Origin: Rhizobium metallidurans
GTDB lineage: Bacteria > Pseudomonadota > Alphaproteobacteria > Rhizobiales > Rhizobiaceae
Direction of reading: 5' to 3'
DNA length: 64,000 bases
Assembly (NCBI RefSeq): GCF_014196505.1
Contig: NZ_JACIDW010000018.1
Coordinates: 1 to 64,000, forward strand
Shown here one piece after another: positions 45,480-56,186 of this stretch; position 1 is the first letter of the stretch, and each line of letters starts with the position of its first letter. The notes below the pieces were generated by a model. That model was not told where the DNA came from. It worked only from the letters and a program-made list of their open reading frames with translations, and did not search any database. Made by a program: the position numbers and the translations under genes.

Positions 45480-46886
45480 TCACGCGCTCTTGTGATTACC
45501 CTTGGGAAACTGCGCGGCGAGCTCCGAATACCACTTGCCGCTCTTCTTTACCGTGCGGACCTGGGTGTCGTAATCGACATGCACGAGGCCGAAGCGCATG
45601 CGATAACCCTCCGCCCATTCGAAATTGTCCATCAGGCTCCAGGCGAAATAGCCGCGCATCGGATAGCCGTCCTTGATGAGGTCGGCGACGACATCGAGGT
45701 GCTGGATATAATAATCGAGCCGCATCTTGTCCTCGACCGCGCCCGCGTCCATGCCGGTATTGTCGCAGGCGCCGTTCTCGGTGATGTAGCACTCCGGCAG
45801 GTCGTAGCGGCGGTAGAGATCCTCCAACACATGCTTCAGCGCCGGCGCATAGACCTCCCAGCCGATATCGGTCTTGACGTCGCTGACACGGGGCGCCTCG
45901 ACCGTCCAGGGGAAATCGCCGCTCTTCTTGGGATCGTCGGCCACGCGCAGCGGCGTGTAATAGTTGAGCCCCCACCAGTCGAGCTTCTGGCTGATAACAG
46001 TAAGATCACCCTCCTCGACCACGGGCATGCGATCGCCGAGCGCCTCCAGGAACTCCTTCGGATATTCGCCCTTGAAGACGGGATCGAAGAAGGCGCCGTT
46101 GTGGAACTGGTGCGCCCGCTCGCCGGCGGCCCGGTCGGCGGCGCTCTCGGAACCCGGGATGACCGACATGGCGTTGAGCACCAGGCCGACAGGCACGTTC
46201 GGCGCTTGCGAGCGGATCGCCTCGACGCCGAGACCATGGGCGAGGTTCATATGGTGCATGGCGTGCAGTGCCGCCTGCATGTTGCGCTCGCCCGGCGCGT
46301 GGATGCCGTAGAGATGGCTGAGCCAGACGATGCACCACGGCTCGTTGAAGGTCGCGACGCTATCGAGACGATCGCCGAGACGCGCCATCACGGTCTTGGC
46401 GTAGCGCTGATAGGCATAGGCCGTCGACCGCGCCGTCCAGCCGCCGTCGCCGGCAAGCAATAGCGGCAGGTCCCAGTGGTAGAGCGTCGCGAAGGTCTTG
46501 ATACCGCGTGCCTTGCAGCCATCGACGAGGCGATCGTAGAAATCGAGCCCCCTCTCGTTCACCGGCCCAGTACCATCAGGGATGATGCGCGGCCAGGCGA
46601 TGGAGAAGCGGTAGGCCTCGACACCGAGCGACTGGATCAGATCGAGATCCTCGTCGAGACGGTTATAGTGATCGCAGGCGACGTCGCCATTGTCGCGATT
46701 GAAGACCCGGCCCGGCATGTTGCAGAAGGCATCCCAGATCGACGGCTTGCGCCCATCGGCCTTCGAAGCGCCCTCGATCTGGAAGGCGGCCGTCGCCACG
46801 CCAAAGGTGAAATCGCCGGGAAAGCGGGCGGCCAGGGCCTTGGCATCAATGGTTTTCGCGTCAATCGTCAAACTGAAATCCTCCAA
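45480..46886 (-). CDS. GH1 family beta-glucosidase
   Basis: A 468-residue cytoplasmic glycosidase (no signal peptide). Acid/base Glu182 in TFNEPW and nucleophile Glu369 in YITENGA are the retaining GH1 pair; the aglycone loops include WDAFCNMPGRV. Substrates are cellobiose or plant beta-glucosides. A 14-base perfect palindrome at 46956-46969, about 70 bases upstream, fits a LacI-type operator. No transporter gene is adjacent. Confidence 0.94.
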   Translation of the reverse strand: MEDFSLTIDAKTIDAKALAARFPGDFTFGVATAAFQIEGASKADGRKPSIWDAFCNMPGRVFNRDNGDVACDHYNRLDEDLDLIQSLGVEAYRFSIAWPRIIPDGTGPVNERGLDFYDRLVDGCKARGIKTFATLYHWDLPLLLAGDGGWTARSTAYAYQRYAKTVMARLGDRLDSVATFNEPWCIVWLSHLYGIHAPGERNMQAALHAMHHMNLAHGLGVEAIRSQAPNVPVGLVLNAMSVIPGSESAADRAAGERAHQFHNGAFFDPVFKGEYPKEFLEALGDRMPVVEEGDLTVISQKLDWWGLNYYTPLRVADDPKKSGDFPWTVEAPRVSDVKTDIGWEVYAPALKHVLEDLYRRYDLPECYITENGACDNTGMDAGAVEDKMRLDYYIQHLDVVADLIKDGYPMRGYFAWSLMDNFEWAEGYRMRFGLVHVDYDTQVRTVKKSGKWYSELAAQFPKGNHKSA

Positions 46887-46955
46887 ACTCGGCCGGTTGG
46901 CTGCGTCGCGCTTCCGGCTGCTTTCTACTCTACGTATAGGTTTGAAATGTCAAAT

Positions 46956-46969
46956 CTGTAACGTTACAG
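46956..46969. promoter_or_regulatory. Perfect palindrome, LacI-type operator for the GH1 gene
   Basis: CTGTAACGTTACAG is a perfect 14-base palindrome with a central CG, as in LacI/GalR operators. It lies between the start of the GH1 gene and the stop of the ABC-F gene. No LacI gene is adjacent. Confidence 0.6.
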
Positions 46970-46989
46970 CTGAATACGACCGCGCACCC

Positions 46990-48591
<1,602 letters not shown>

Positions 48592-49014
48592 GATTTCCCC
48601 GGATGGCAAGGCAAAGCGGCATTGCGATCGGGTTGAAATCCATGGTGCACCGTCCTGTTGGTATTGCGGATGGCTGCAATCTAGACAGGCGGTGGGGTGA
48701 AATCAAGGCGGGCGGGTGCAAAGGCCCCGCTACCGCTCATGGCAAGTCCCCTCCCAAGCCCATAACAAGTCCCCTCCCCAACCCCTCCCCACAAGGGGGA
48801 GGGGCTTGCCGGGCGCACGCTCTTCGCCAAACAGGAGCCTCTCAACAGCCGCTGATGGCATGACGTGGCACAGAGGGCGCAACGAGTTAGCCCCTCCCCC
48901 TTGTGGGGAGGGGTTGGGGAGGGGTCTTTGGGCAGGATGCGGAGGGGATTTTTCCACCAAGACAATAACGCACCCCGCCTTGCAATGCCCCCATTTCCAC
49001 GAAACAACTTGCCC
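48592..49014. other. 423-base spacer with palindromic element between ABC-F and esterase genes
   Basis: Divergent promoters for the ABC-F gene and the acetylxylan-esterase-like gene must lie here, but most of the region is a RIME-like element (next entry). No gene is supported; the frame running into the esterase start is repeat-derived. Confidence 0.5.
48743..48928. repeat. Composite palindromic element (RIME-like), copy 3
   Basis: The same two inverted modules as copy 1 (CCCCTCCCCACAAGGGGGAG and its inverse), with a truncated extra module at the left (GCAAGTCCCCTCCCAAGCCC), and about 80 bases of different sequence between them. Ends GGTTGGGGAGGGGTC. Confidence 0.8.
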
Positions 49015-49980
49015 ATGAGCATCCCCAAGACCCACCCCTTCCCCTTCGACCCCACCTACGGCATGACGCTCGACACGCTGCGCGCCATCGCTCCGCCCGA
49101 AGCCCCACCGGGCTTCGACGCCTTCTGGCGGAAGCGCTACGAACGGGCGATCGCCACCGATCCGCGGCCGCGCGTGCAAAGGAGCGCGCTGACCCATCCC
49201 GCCTGGCGCATTCTCGACATCACCTATGTCTCGACCGGTGATGTCGCGATCGGCGGCTGGCTGCTGTTGCCGCGCGGCGGGACGGTCAGGCGCGGCGTCA
49301 TCGTCGGCCACGGCTATGGCGGCCGCGAGGCGCCGGATTTCGACCAGCCGGTGGAAGAGACGGCACTGCTCTTTCCCTGCTTTCGCGGCATGTCGCAGAG
49401 CCGGCACCCCTCTATTCCGCCGGATGCGCCGGGCCATGTGCTCCACGGCATCGACAGGCCCGACGACTATGTCATCGGCGGCTGCGTCGAGGATCTCTGG
49501 CTCGGCGTATCGACGCTGCTTGCGCTCTATCCCTGGCTGGATGGCCATATCGGCTATGTCGGCGCCAGCTTCGGCGGCGGCATCGGCGCGCTCGGCATTC
49601 CCTTCGATCCCCGAATAGCGAGGGGCCATCTCGTCGTCCCGACGTTCGGCGACCGCGCCAGCTGGCTGACGCTTCCCACCGTCGGCAGCGCCGATTCCGC
49701 CCAGGCTTACGCGAAAACACATGAAGGCGTGCTCGATCACCTCCGCCTCTTCGACGCCGCGACCGCCGCCATCCGCATCACCGTGCCGATGCTGGTCGCT
49801 CCCGCCCTCTTCGACCCCGCCGTCGCCCCGCCCTGCCAGTTCGCCGTCGCCAATGCCGTGCCGACATCCAGGGACAATGAAATCTTCGTCCTCGACGCCG
49901 GCCATTTCGACTATCCCGGCATGCTGGAACAGAACTACGCATTGCGCGAAAAGCTGCGGCGTTTCCTGCAGGCGTTGTAA
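49015..49980 (+). CDS. Acetylxylan esterase-like (AXE1) hydrolase
   Basis: A 321-residue alpha/beta hydrolase of the acetylxylan esterase/cephalosporin deacetylase family: GYVGASFGGG with Ser185 as nucleophile, HGYGGREAPDF as oxyanion loop and DAGHFDYPG supplying His. No signal peptide, so it acts on imported acetylated oligosaccharides or antibiotics in the cytoplasm. Start chosen at MSIPKTHPFPFD; an upstream frame comes from the repeat. Confidence 0.9.
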   Translation: MSIPKTHPFPFDPTYGMTLDTLRAIAPPEAPPGFDAFWRKRYERAIATDPRPRVQRSALTHPAWRILDITYVSTGDVAIGGWLLLPRGGTVRRGVIVGHGYGGREAPDFDQPVEETALLFPCFRGMSQSRHPSIPPDAPGHVLHGIDRPDDYVIGGCVEDLWLGVSTLLALYPWLDGHIGYVGASFGGGIGALGIPFDPRIARGHLVVPTFGDRASWLTLPTVGSADSAQAYAKTHEGVLDHLRLFDAATAAIRITVPMLVAPALFDPAVAPPCQFAVANAVPTSRDNEIFVLDAGHFDYPGMLEQNYALREKLRRFLQAL

Positions 49981-50086
49981 CGAGACGGCCAGCCCGTCGA
50001 TAACGCCGATGTCAAAACTCGTGAATTGTTATTGTCCGGATCGTGGCGGAAGGCTTCGAGCAGTGTCCCCTGATGAAAGGTCAGCC

Positions 50087-50494
50087 ATGTTCGCTTCGAT
50101 CCACGCCCTGCAGCCGGCCTTGCTGAGCCTGCTGCGCATCGTTTCCTCGCTCGTGCTCTTCAGCTATGGCACACAGAAGATCCTGTATTTCCCGGCCGCC
50201 GAGCGCGTACCCGACGTCGGCTCGCTGCCGTGGATCGCCGGCGTGTTCGAGCTGGTCCTTGGCTTTCTCGTGCTGATCGGCTTTCAGACCCGCATCGCCG
50301 CCTTCGTTCTCTCCGGCGTCATGGCATCCGCCTATTTCATCGGCCATGCCTCGAAGAGCTTCTACCCCGCCCAGAACGGCGGCGTCGCCGCCATCCTCTT
50401 CTGCTTCATCTTCCTCTATATCTTCGCTGCTGGCGCCGGTCCTTACAGCCTCGATGCGATGCTGAAGCGCAAGCAGGGCGTTGCTGCGGCTTGA
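50087..50494 (+). CDS. DoxX-family membrane protein
   Basis: A 135-residue inner-membrane protein with four helices and the DoxX pattern (LLRIVSSLVLFSYGTQKIL, GVFELVLGFLVLIGFQTR, YFIGHASKSFYPAQNGGVAA). DoxX proteins affect redox or thiosulfate metabolism in various bacteria, but this member has no named role. Ribosome site AAAGG lies before the ATG. Own unit between the esterase and the oxidoreductase genes. Confidence 0.88.
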   Translation: MFASIHALQPALLSLLRIVSSLVLFSYGTQKILYFPAAERVPDVGSLPWIAGVFELVLGFLVLIGFQTRIAAFVLSGVMASAYFIGHASKSFYPAQNGGVAAILFCFIFLYIFAAGAGPYSLDAMLKRKQGVAAA

Positions 50495-50518
50495 TTAAAA
50501 GTAGGTGACGGAGCAAGT

Positions 50519-50580
50519 AGCCCCCTCACCCTACCCTCTCCCCGAGGGGAGAGGGGGAGCGAGCCGCTTGCCCCGAGGGG
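50519..50580. repeat. Half palindromic element
   Basis: A single GC-rich palindrome (CCCTCTCCCC, GAGG, GGGGAGAGGG core) with a CCCCCTCACCC start, related to the other elements but without the second module. It lies between the convergent DoxX and Gfo/Idh/MocA genes. Confidence 0.65.
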
Positions 50581-50600
50581 ACCACTGGCTCTGAGAGAAC

Positions 50601-51788
50601 TTACACCTTGACCCAGGCCCCATTGCGCTTCGACGACGCCACGCAGGCATCCACGAAGGCGACGCCCTTCACGCCGTCGTCGACCGTCGGGTAGACCACG
50701 GCCTTGTCGACCGCCTTGCCCTTCTTGTGCGCGTTGATGGCGTGCGCGGCTTCCGTGTAGATCGTCGCGAAGGCTTCGAGATAGCCTTCCGGATGACCGG
50801 ATGGAATGCGCGAGACGCGGGCGGCGGCAGGACCGGAGCCGGCGCCGTTGCGGGTGATCAGGCGCTTCGGCTCGCCGAACGGCGTGAACCAGAGATAGTT
50901 CGGATCGGCCTGCACCCATTCCAGGCCACCCTTGGTGCCGTAGACGCGGACCTTCAGCCCGTTTTCGTGACCCGGCGCCACCTGGCTGCACCAGAGCATG
51001 CCCTTGGCCGGCTTTTCCGAGCCCTTGGCCTTGAAGCGCAGCATCACATGCGCGTTGTCGTCGAGACGGCGGCCTTCGACGAAGCTGTCGAGATCGGCGG
51101 CAAGACTGTCGAGCTCGAGGCCGGAAACGAAGGTGGCGAGGTTATAGGCATGCGTGCCGATATCGCCGGTGGAACCGCCGGCACCCGACTGCGCCGGGTC
51201 GGTGCGCCACACGGCCTGCTTGGCGCCCTGCTGCTCGACGGCCTCGGTCAGCCAGTCCTGCGGATATTCGGCCTGCACCAGGCGGATATCGCCGAGTTCG
51301 CCATTGGCGATCATCTCGCGCGCCTGGCGCACCATCGGATAGCCGGTGTAATTATGCGTGAGGATGAACAGCGCGCCGCTTTCGTCGGCGATTTTCTTCA
51401 GCTTCTTGGCATCGGCCAGGTTCGAGGTCAGCGGCTTGTCGCAGATGACATGGATGCCGCGACGCAGGAACTCCTTGGCGGCGTCGTAATGCACGTGGTT
51501 TGGCGTGACGATCGACACCGCCTCGATGCCGTTCTTCAGCTTCGCCTCGCGGATCGCCATCTCGCGATAGCTGGAATAGGTGCGGCTCGGATCGAGCCCG
51601 AGATCGGCGCCCGATGCCATCGCCTTTTCCGGCGTCGACGACAGCGCGCCCGCGATCAGCTCATATTGATCGTCGATGCGGGCAGCGATGCGGTGCACCG
51701 CTCCAATGAAAGCCCCGGCGCCACCGCCGACCATGCCGAGACGGATGCGCGGCTCGCGCGTGTGTTCCGTTGATGCTTCGATTGCCAT
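50601..51788 (-). CDS. Gfo/Idh/MocA-family oxidoreductase
   Basis: A 395-residue NAD(P)-dependent oxidoreductase: N-terminal Rossmann fold (IRLGMVGGGAGAFIGAVH) and the MocA C-terminal domain; DKPLTSN (the EKP-type catalytic Lys), and GGSTGDIGTHAYNLA supplies the Asp/His of the active site. Family members act on sugars, inositols and sugar alcohols. Start MAIEASTEH has GGAGGAAC before it. The sugar-phosphate isomerase-like gene lies upstream on the same strand, separated by a palindromic element. Confidence 0.92.
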   Translation of the reverse strand: MAIEASTEHTREPRIRLGMVGGGAGAFIGAVHRIAARIDDQYELIAGALSSTPEKAMASGADLGLDPSRTYSSYREMAIREAKLKNGIEAVSIVTPNHVHYDAAKEFLRRGIHVICDKPLTSNLADAKKLKKIADESGALFILTHNYTGYPMVRQAREMIANGELGDIRLVQAEYPQDWLTEAVEQQGAKQAVWRTDPAQSGAGGSTGDIGTHAYNLATFVSGLELDSLAADLDSFVEGRRLDDNAHVMLRFKAKGSEKPAKGMLWCSQVAPGHENGLKVRVYGTKGGLEWVQADPNYLWFTPFGEPKRLITRNGAGSGPAAARVSRIPSGHPEGYLEAFATIYTEAAHAINAHKKGKAVDKAVVYPTVDDGVKGVAFVDACVASSKRNGAWVKV

Positions 51789-51836
51789 GTGTTCCTCCAA
51801 GTTTGTGCTGTATTTGCGTGAAGTGGATTTAACGCT

Positions 51837-51981
51837 GTGCCGTGTGGCCCCCTCATCCGCCTGCCGGCACCTTCTCCCCGTTGGGGAGAAGAGACTCGGG
51901 GCGGGCCGCTCGCTCGACCTTCCCTTCTCTCCAACGGGGAGAAGGTGGCCCGAAGGGTCGGATGAGGGGGCCACACGGCAC
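51837..51981. repeat. Palindromic element with perfect 23-base inverted arms
   Basis: Outer arms at 51837-51859 and 51959-51981 are perfect inverted repeats (GTGCCGTGTGGCCCCCTCAT and three more bases). Inside are two smaller palindromes with TTCTCCCCGTTGGGGAGAA. The layout is that of RIME-type elements of rhizobia; it lies between two genes of one strand. Confidence 0.8.
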
Positions 51982-52008
51982 CACCTCTCCTACCAGACGA
52001 AACCCAGC

Positions 52009-53061
52009 TTAAATCCCCAGCATCCGCCGGTTGGCCGCCTGGTCCGTGCCGCTGCCGGCGAAGTCGTCGAAGGCCTTCTCCGTCACGCGGATGATGTGCG
52101 ACTTGACGAACTCGGCACCCTCGCGCGCGCCGTCTTCCGGATGCTTCAGCGCGCATTCCCATTCGACCACGGCCCAGCCATCGAAATTGTTGGCCGTCAT
52201 CTTCGAGAACACCGCCCCGAAATCGACCTGGCCGTCGCCGAGCGAGCGGAAGCGGCCGGCGCGTTCGACCCAGCCCTGGTAGCCGCCATAGACGCCCTGG
52301 CGGCCCGTCGGGTTGAACTCCGCATCCTTGACGTGGAACATCTTGATCCGGTCTTTGTAGATGTCGATGTTGTCGAGGTAATCCAGGCACTGCAGCACGT
52401 AGTGCGAGGGATCGTAGAGCATGTTGGCGCGCGGATGGTTCTTCACGCGCTCGAGAAACATCTCGAAGGTGACGCCGTCATGCAGGTCTTCGCCGGGATG
52501 GATCTCGTAGGCGATGTCGACACCGTTTTCGTCGGCGTGATCGAGGATCGGCGTCCAGCGCTTGGCGAGCTCGTCGAAGGCGGTCTCGACGAGGCCGGCC
52601 GGGCGCTGCGGCCAGGGGTAGATGAACGGCCAGGCGAGCGCGCCGGAGAAGGTCGCATGCGCCTTGATGCCGAGGTGCTTCGACGCCGTCAGCGCCATCT
52701 TCACCTGCTCGACAGCCCATTCCTGACGCGCTTTAGGATTGCCGCGCACCTCGGGTGCGGCGAAGCCATCGAAGGCTTCGTCATAGGCCGGATGCACGGC
52801 GACCAGCTGGCCCTGCAGGTGGGTGGAAAGCTCGGTGATCTCGACGCCGTTCTGGCGCGCCACGCCGGCAAGCTCGTCGCAATAATCCTTGGAAGACGCG
52901 GCCTTCTTCAAGTCGATCAGCTGGCCCGCCCAGGTCGGAACCTGCACGCCCTTGTAGCCGGTGTCGGCGGCCCACTTGGTGATTGCATCCCACGAGTTGA
53001 AAGGCGCGGCATCGCCCGCGAACTGCCCGAGGAACAAGCCTGGGCCCTTGATCGTTTTCAT
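52009..53061 (-). CDS. TIM-barrel sugar phosphate isomerase/epimerase
   Basis: A 350-residue AP-endonuclease-2-type TIM barrel. Metal ligands of the family are visible in IAYEIHPGEDLHDG, NMLYDPSHYV, MFHVKDAEF and VVEWECAL. Substrate undefined: isomerases and epimerases of sugars, inosose and related keto sugars belong here. It precedes the Gfo/Idh/MocA gene, a frequent pair in inositol or sugar-alcohol routes. A palindromic element lies between them. Confidence 0.9.
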   Translation of the reverse strand: MKTIKGPGLFLGQFAGDAAPFNSWDAITKWAADTGYKGVQVPTWAGQLIDLKKAASSKDYCDELAGVARQNGVEITELSTHLQGQLVAVHPAYDEAFDGFAAPEVRGNPKARQEWAVEQVKMALTASKHLGIKAHATFSGALAWPFIYPWPQRPAGLVETAFDELAKRWTPILDHADENGVDIAYEIHPGEDLHDGVTFEMFLERVKNHPRANMLYDPSHYVLQCLDYLDNIDIYKDRIKMFHVKDAEFNPTGRQGVYGGYQGWVERAGRFRSLGDGQVDFGAVFSKMTANNFDGWAVVEWECALKHPEDGAREGAEFVKSHIIRVTEKAFDDFAGSGTDQAANRRMLGI

Positions 53062-53328
53062 GTCAATTCCTCCCTAAAAGATGACCGTAAACGTTTCTGG
53101 ATCAGTTTTAACACGCGATTCACACTCTGCAAGCCGATTTTGGCGAGAATGCAAATCTGCCCCGACGGACATCAATTCGAGGTGGCGACTAAACCATGTC
53201 GGGCACCCACCCGCAAGACGTACGTACCGCATTTCTTGGCGCCCGCGCCCCGCGCGGCCCCTTCCCGGCGCATCTTTGTGGACTTCCCGCCACCGCGTGC
53301 TACTCTGGGTCGACCAGGAGGGTGGTCG

Positions 53329-55119
53329 ATGACGCGGCGGCTGGCGGCAATCTTGGATGCGGATGTTGTCGGCTTCTCCCGGCTGATGGGCCACGATGAA
53401 GCGGGAACCTTTGCCGCGCTGAAACACCACAACACCGAGATCGTCGTTCCCGCCATAAACAGGTATCGCGGACATGTCGTGAAATTCGTCGGAGACGGCA
53501 CGCTGGCGGAATTTTCCAGCGTGATCGATGCGTTGCGTTGCGCGATGGAGATCCAGGAGGCCATTCTGGCGCTCAACCGGGAGGTGAAGCCCGACCGCCG
53601 GATGATCTGGCGTATCGGCATCCATGTCGGCGACGTCCTGACCGAGGATGGCGACATCTTCGGCGAGAGCGTCAACATCGCCGCGCGGCTGCAGGCATTG
53701 GCGCCGGCCGGCGGCATCTGCCTGTCGCAGCAGGTGCGCGACCAGATCGGCGCGGCGCTCGACTTCGAGGCCACCGACTTCGGCAACCGCAAACTGAAGA
53801 ACATCGAGCATCCGGTGCGGGTGTGGCGCTGGTTTCCGCCCGGAAGGGAAACGGACGGCCCCGACGACGAGGGCCAGGACCAGGCGATGCCAACGCGGCC
53901 GCCGCAGCGCAGGCGTCCTTCCATCGCGGTGCTTCCGTTTGCCAACATGTCCAATATCGAGGGGCAGGAGCATTTTTCCGACGGCTTCACCGACGAGCTG
54001 ATCGCGACCCTGGCGCGCTGTCGCTGGCTGCTCGTCGCCGCCCGCAATTCCTCCTTCAGCTTCAAGGGTCGCGCCGTCGATGCCCGCCGCGTCGCCGAGA
54101 ATCTCGGCGTCAAATATGTACTCGAAGGCAGCGTCCGGCGCTCCGACACCCGCATCCGCATCACCGCGCAACTGCTGGATGGAAACGAGGGCACGCTGCT
54201 CTGGGCCGAACGCTACGACCGCATGCTCGCCGATATCTTCGACCTCCAGGACGAGATCGCCTCCGAGATCACGGGGACGATCGAGCCCGAATTGAGCGTC
54301 ATCGAATTCGCGGCGCTTCGCGGCCGCTCGATCGTCGACATGACGGCCTGGGAGATCTACCTGAAGGGCCTCTGGCATCTCTACCGCTTCACGGTCGACG
54401 ATTTGAACACGGCCAAGCATCTGTTCGAGCAGGCGATCTCCATCGATCCGAGCTTCGCGCAGGCGCAGGCGCGGCTGGCCTATGTCCATATCCAGCTCGG
54501 CTGGTACGGCTCTCTCGAGGAGCGCTCGGGTCGCATATGCGAGGCGATCGAGCTTGCCGAACGGGCGATCACGCTCGACGAGAAGGAGCCGGCCGCGCAT
54601 CTGGCGCTCGGTCGCGCCCTGGCCCTCGATGGCGCGACACAGGCCGGCATCGCGCATCTGCGCCACGCCGCGAAACTCGATCACAGCTTTGCCCAGGCGC
54701 ATTTCGCGCTCGGCCAGGCGCTCTGTTATGCCGACCGCCCCGAGGAAGGGATGGTCGAGATCCGGGAAGCCTTTCGGCTCAGTCCGCGCGATCCGCATCT
54801 CTGGACCTTTCACAGCATGATGGCCTTCGCCAACTACCAGATGGACAGGCTCGACGAGGCGGCCGACGCCGCGCGCGCATCGATGCGCTCGCCGAACGTC
54901 ACCTTCTGGCCGGCGATGGCCCTGGCGGCGATCCTCGGACGGCAGGGCAAGATCAGGGAGGCGCGCCAGGCGATCGCCGATCTCTACGGCTTCCGCCCCG
55001 GCATGACCCTTGAGGATGCGAGGCGTGAATTCTACTTCGGCCTCAAGCCCGCGATGAGCGAAACCTTCATCGAGCGCTTTGTCGGCGACCTCGCCAAGGC
55101 AGGCTTGCTGCCAGAGTAA
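53329..55119 (+). CDS. Class III adenylate/guanylate cyclase with TolB-like and TPR regions
   Basis: A 596-residue soluble protein. The cyclase domain (about 1-175) has metal Asp12 (ADVVGFSRLM) and Asp56 (FVGDGTLAEF) and NIAARL at 116-121; a TolB-N/FlgO-like domain follows (about 195-300: RPSIAVLPFANMSNIEGQEH), then TPR-like helices to the end. This architecture is abundant in rhizobia, where cAMP signals modulate metabolism and symbiosis. AGGAGGG precedes the ATG. Divergent from the TIM-barrel gene. Confidence 0.92.
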   Translation: MTRRLAAILDADVVGFSRLMGHDEAGTFAALKHHNTEIVVPAINRYRGHVVKFVGDGTLAEFSSVIDALRCAMEIQEAILALNREVKPDRRMIWRIGIHVGDVLTEDGDIFGESVNIAARLQALAPAGGICLSQQVRDQIGAALDFEATDFGNRKLKNIEHPVRVWRWFPPGRETDGPDDEGQDQAMPTRPPQRRRPSIAVLPFANMSNIEGQEHFSDGFTDELIATLARCRWLLVAARNSSFSFKGRAVDARRVAENLGVKYVLEGSVRRSDTRIRITAQLLDGNEGTLLWAERYDRMLADIFDLQDEIASEITGTIEPELSVIEFAALRGRSIVDMTAWEIYLKGLWHLYRFTVDDLNTAKHLFEQAISIDPSFAQAQARLAYVHIQLGWYGSLEERSGRICEAIELAERAITLDEKEPAAHLALGRALALDGATQAGIAHLRHAAKLDHSFAQAHFALGQALCYADRPEEGMVEIREAFRLSPRDPHLWTFHSMMAFANYQMDRLDEAADAARASMRSPNVTFWPAMALAAILGRQGKIREARQAIADLYGFRPGMTLEDARREFYFGLKPAMSETFIERFVGDLAKAGLLPE

Positions 55120-55122
55120 AGA

Positions 55123-55144
55123 CGCCCGCCCTTTCGAGCGGGCG
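55123..55144. terminator. Hairpin between convergent genes
   Basis: CGCCCGC and GCGGGCG pair around an eight-base loop, three bases after the cyclase stop. It stands between the converging cyclase and sugar-binding-protein genes and could end both. No T run. Confidence 0.55.
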
Positions 55145-55161
55145 CCTCGTATTCACAAGGA

Positions 55162-56109
55162 TCAGAACGGCGAATCCGGGAAGTAGAAGTCCTTGGCGTT
55201 GTCCTTCGTCACCAGCGTGGCGTCGAGGATGTAGTTGCCGCGAACCGGGACCTGGTCGTAGAGCGCCGCGGCCGTCAGTTCCATGGCGGTGCCGACCATC
55301 GCCGGCGGATAGAGAACGTCGACCGGGATCATCTTGTCGCCGTCCATGACCTTCTTGACCATGTCCTTGGAGCCGGCGCCGGCCACGACATACTTAATGT
55401 CGGTGCGCTTGGCCTGCTCGATCGCCTGCAGCACGCCGACGGCCATGTCGTCGTCCTGGCACCAGACCACGTCGATCTTCGGGTACTTGGTGAGATAATC
55501 CTGCATCACCTTGAAGGCATCGTCGCGGTTCCAGTTGCCGAACTGGCGGTCGAGAACCTTGACGTTGGAGCCGGCGATACCCTTGTCGAAGCCGTCCTGG
55601 CGCTGCTGGTCGATCGGGATCGGCAGGCCGCGGATGACGACGACCTGCGCGTCGGGCGTGGTTTCCTTGATGTACTTGCCGGCGACTTCGCCAAGCGCCG
55701 GGTTGTTGCCGGCGACGTAGAGATCGCGCACGGAATCGTCGTTGGTGCTTGGCGCGCGGTCGACCAGCGTCACGAAGGTGCCCTTGGCCTTGACTTCCTT
55801 GATGGCGTTGACCAGCGGATCGGGGTCCGACGGCAGGATGACCAGCGCGTCGATGCCCTGCGTTGCCAGATCCTGCACCGCGTTCGCCTGGCTCGCGGCA
55901 TCCGGCGAGGTCTTTACGATCACGTTGATATCCGGATATTCGGCCTTCAAGAGCTTGGCGACGCGCTCGGCATGGAACACCACGCCGGCGGTCCAGCCGT
56001 GGTCGGCGGCCGGAATGGAAACGCCGATGGTCTTCTTGTCCGCCGCCTGCGCGACGCCGGCGAGCAGCGCCGCCGCGACGACCGCCAAACTGAACATTGT
56101 CTTACGCAT
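55162..56109 (-). CDS. Sugar ABC transporter substrate-binding protein (RbsB-like)
   Basis: A 315-residue periplasmic protein with signal peptide MRKTMFSLAVVAAALLAGVA cut near AQA. It follows the pentose/hexose binding protein fold: IGVSIPAADHGWTAGVV, DALVILPSDPDPLV, QRQDGFDKGI and WCQDDDMAVGVLQAI. Sugar not deducible; the neighbouring xyl genes make a pentose or sugar alcohol reasonable. Third gene of the importer, after ATPase and permease; GGAGGAAG precedes its ATG. Confidence 0.93.
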   Translation of the reverse strand: MRKTMFSLAVVAAALLAGVAQAADKKTIGVSIPAADHGWTAGVVFHAERVAKLLKAEYPDINVIVKTSPDAASQANAVQDLATQGIDALVILPSDPDPLVNAIKEVKAKGTFVTLVDRAPSTNDDSVRDLYVAGNNPALGEVAGKYIKETTPDAQVVVIRGLPIPIDQQRQDGFDKGIAGSNVKVLDRQFGNWNRDDAFKVMQDYLTKYPKIDVVWCQDDDMAVGVLQAIEQAKRTDIKYVVAGAGSKDMVKKVMDGDKMIPVDVLYPPAMVGTAMELTAAALYDQVPVRGNYILDATLVTKDNAKDFYFPDSPF

Positions 56110-56186
56110 GTCTATCTTCCTCCCATTGAACCCCAGGGCTTGCGAACCTTGAGACCGGGCGCCCCGCCGACCCGGCCGATCCCTTG

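Noticed and set aside
51676-53328. Upstream extension of the adenylate cyclase frame by 551 codons.
   Set aside because: The added part is antisense to the TIM-barrel gene and the palindromic element. A perfect AGGAGGG site and family start are at 53329.
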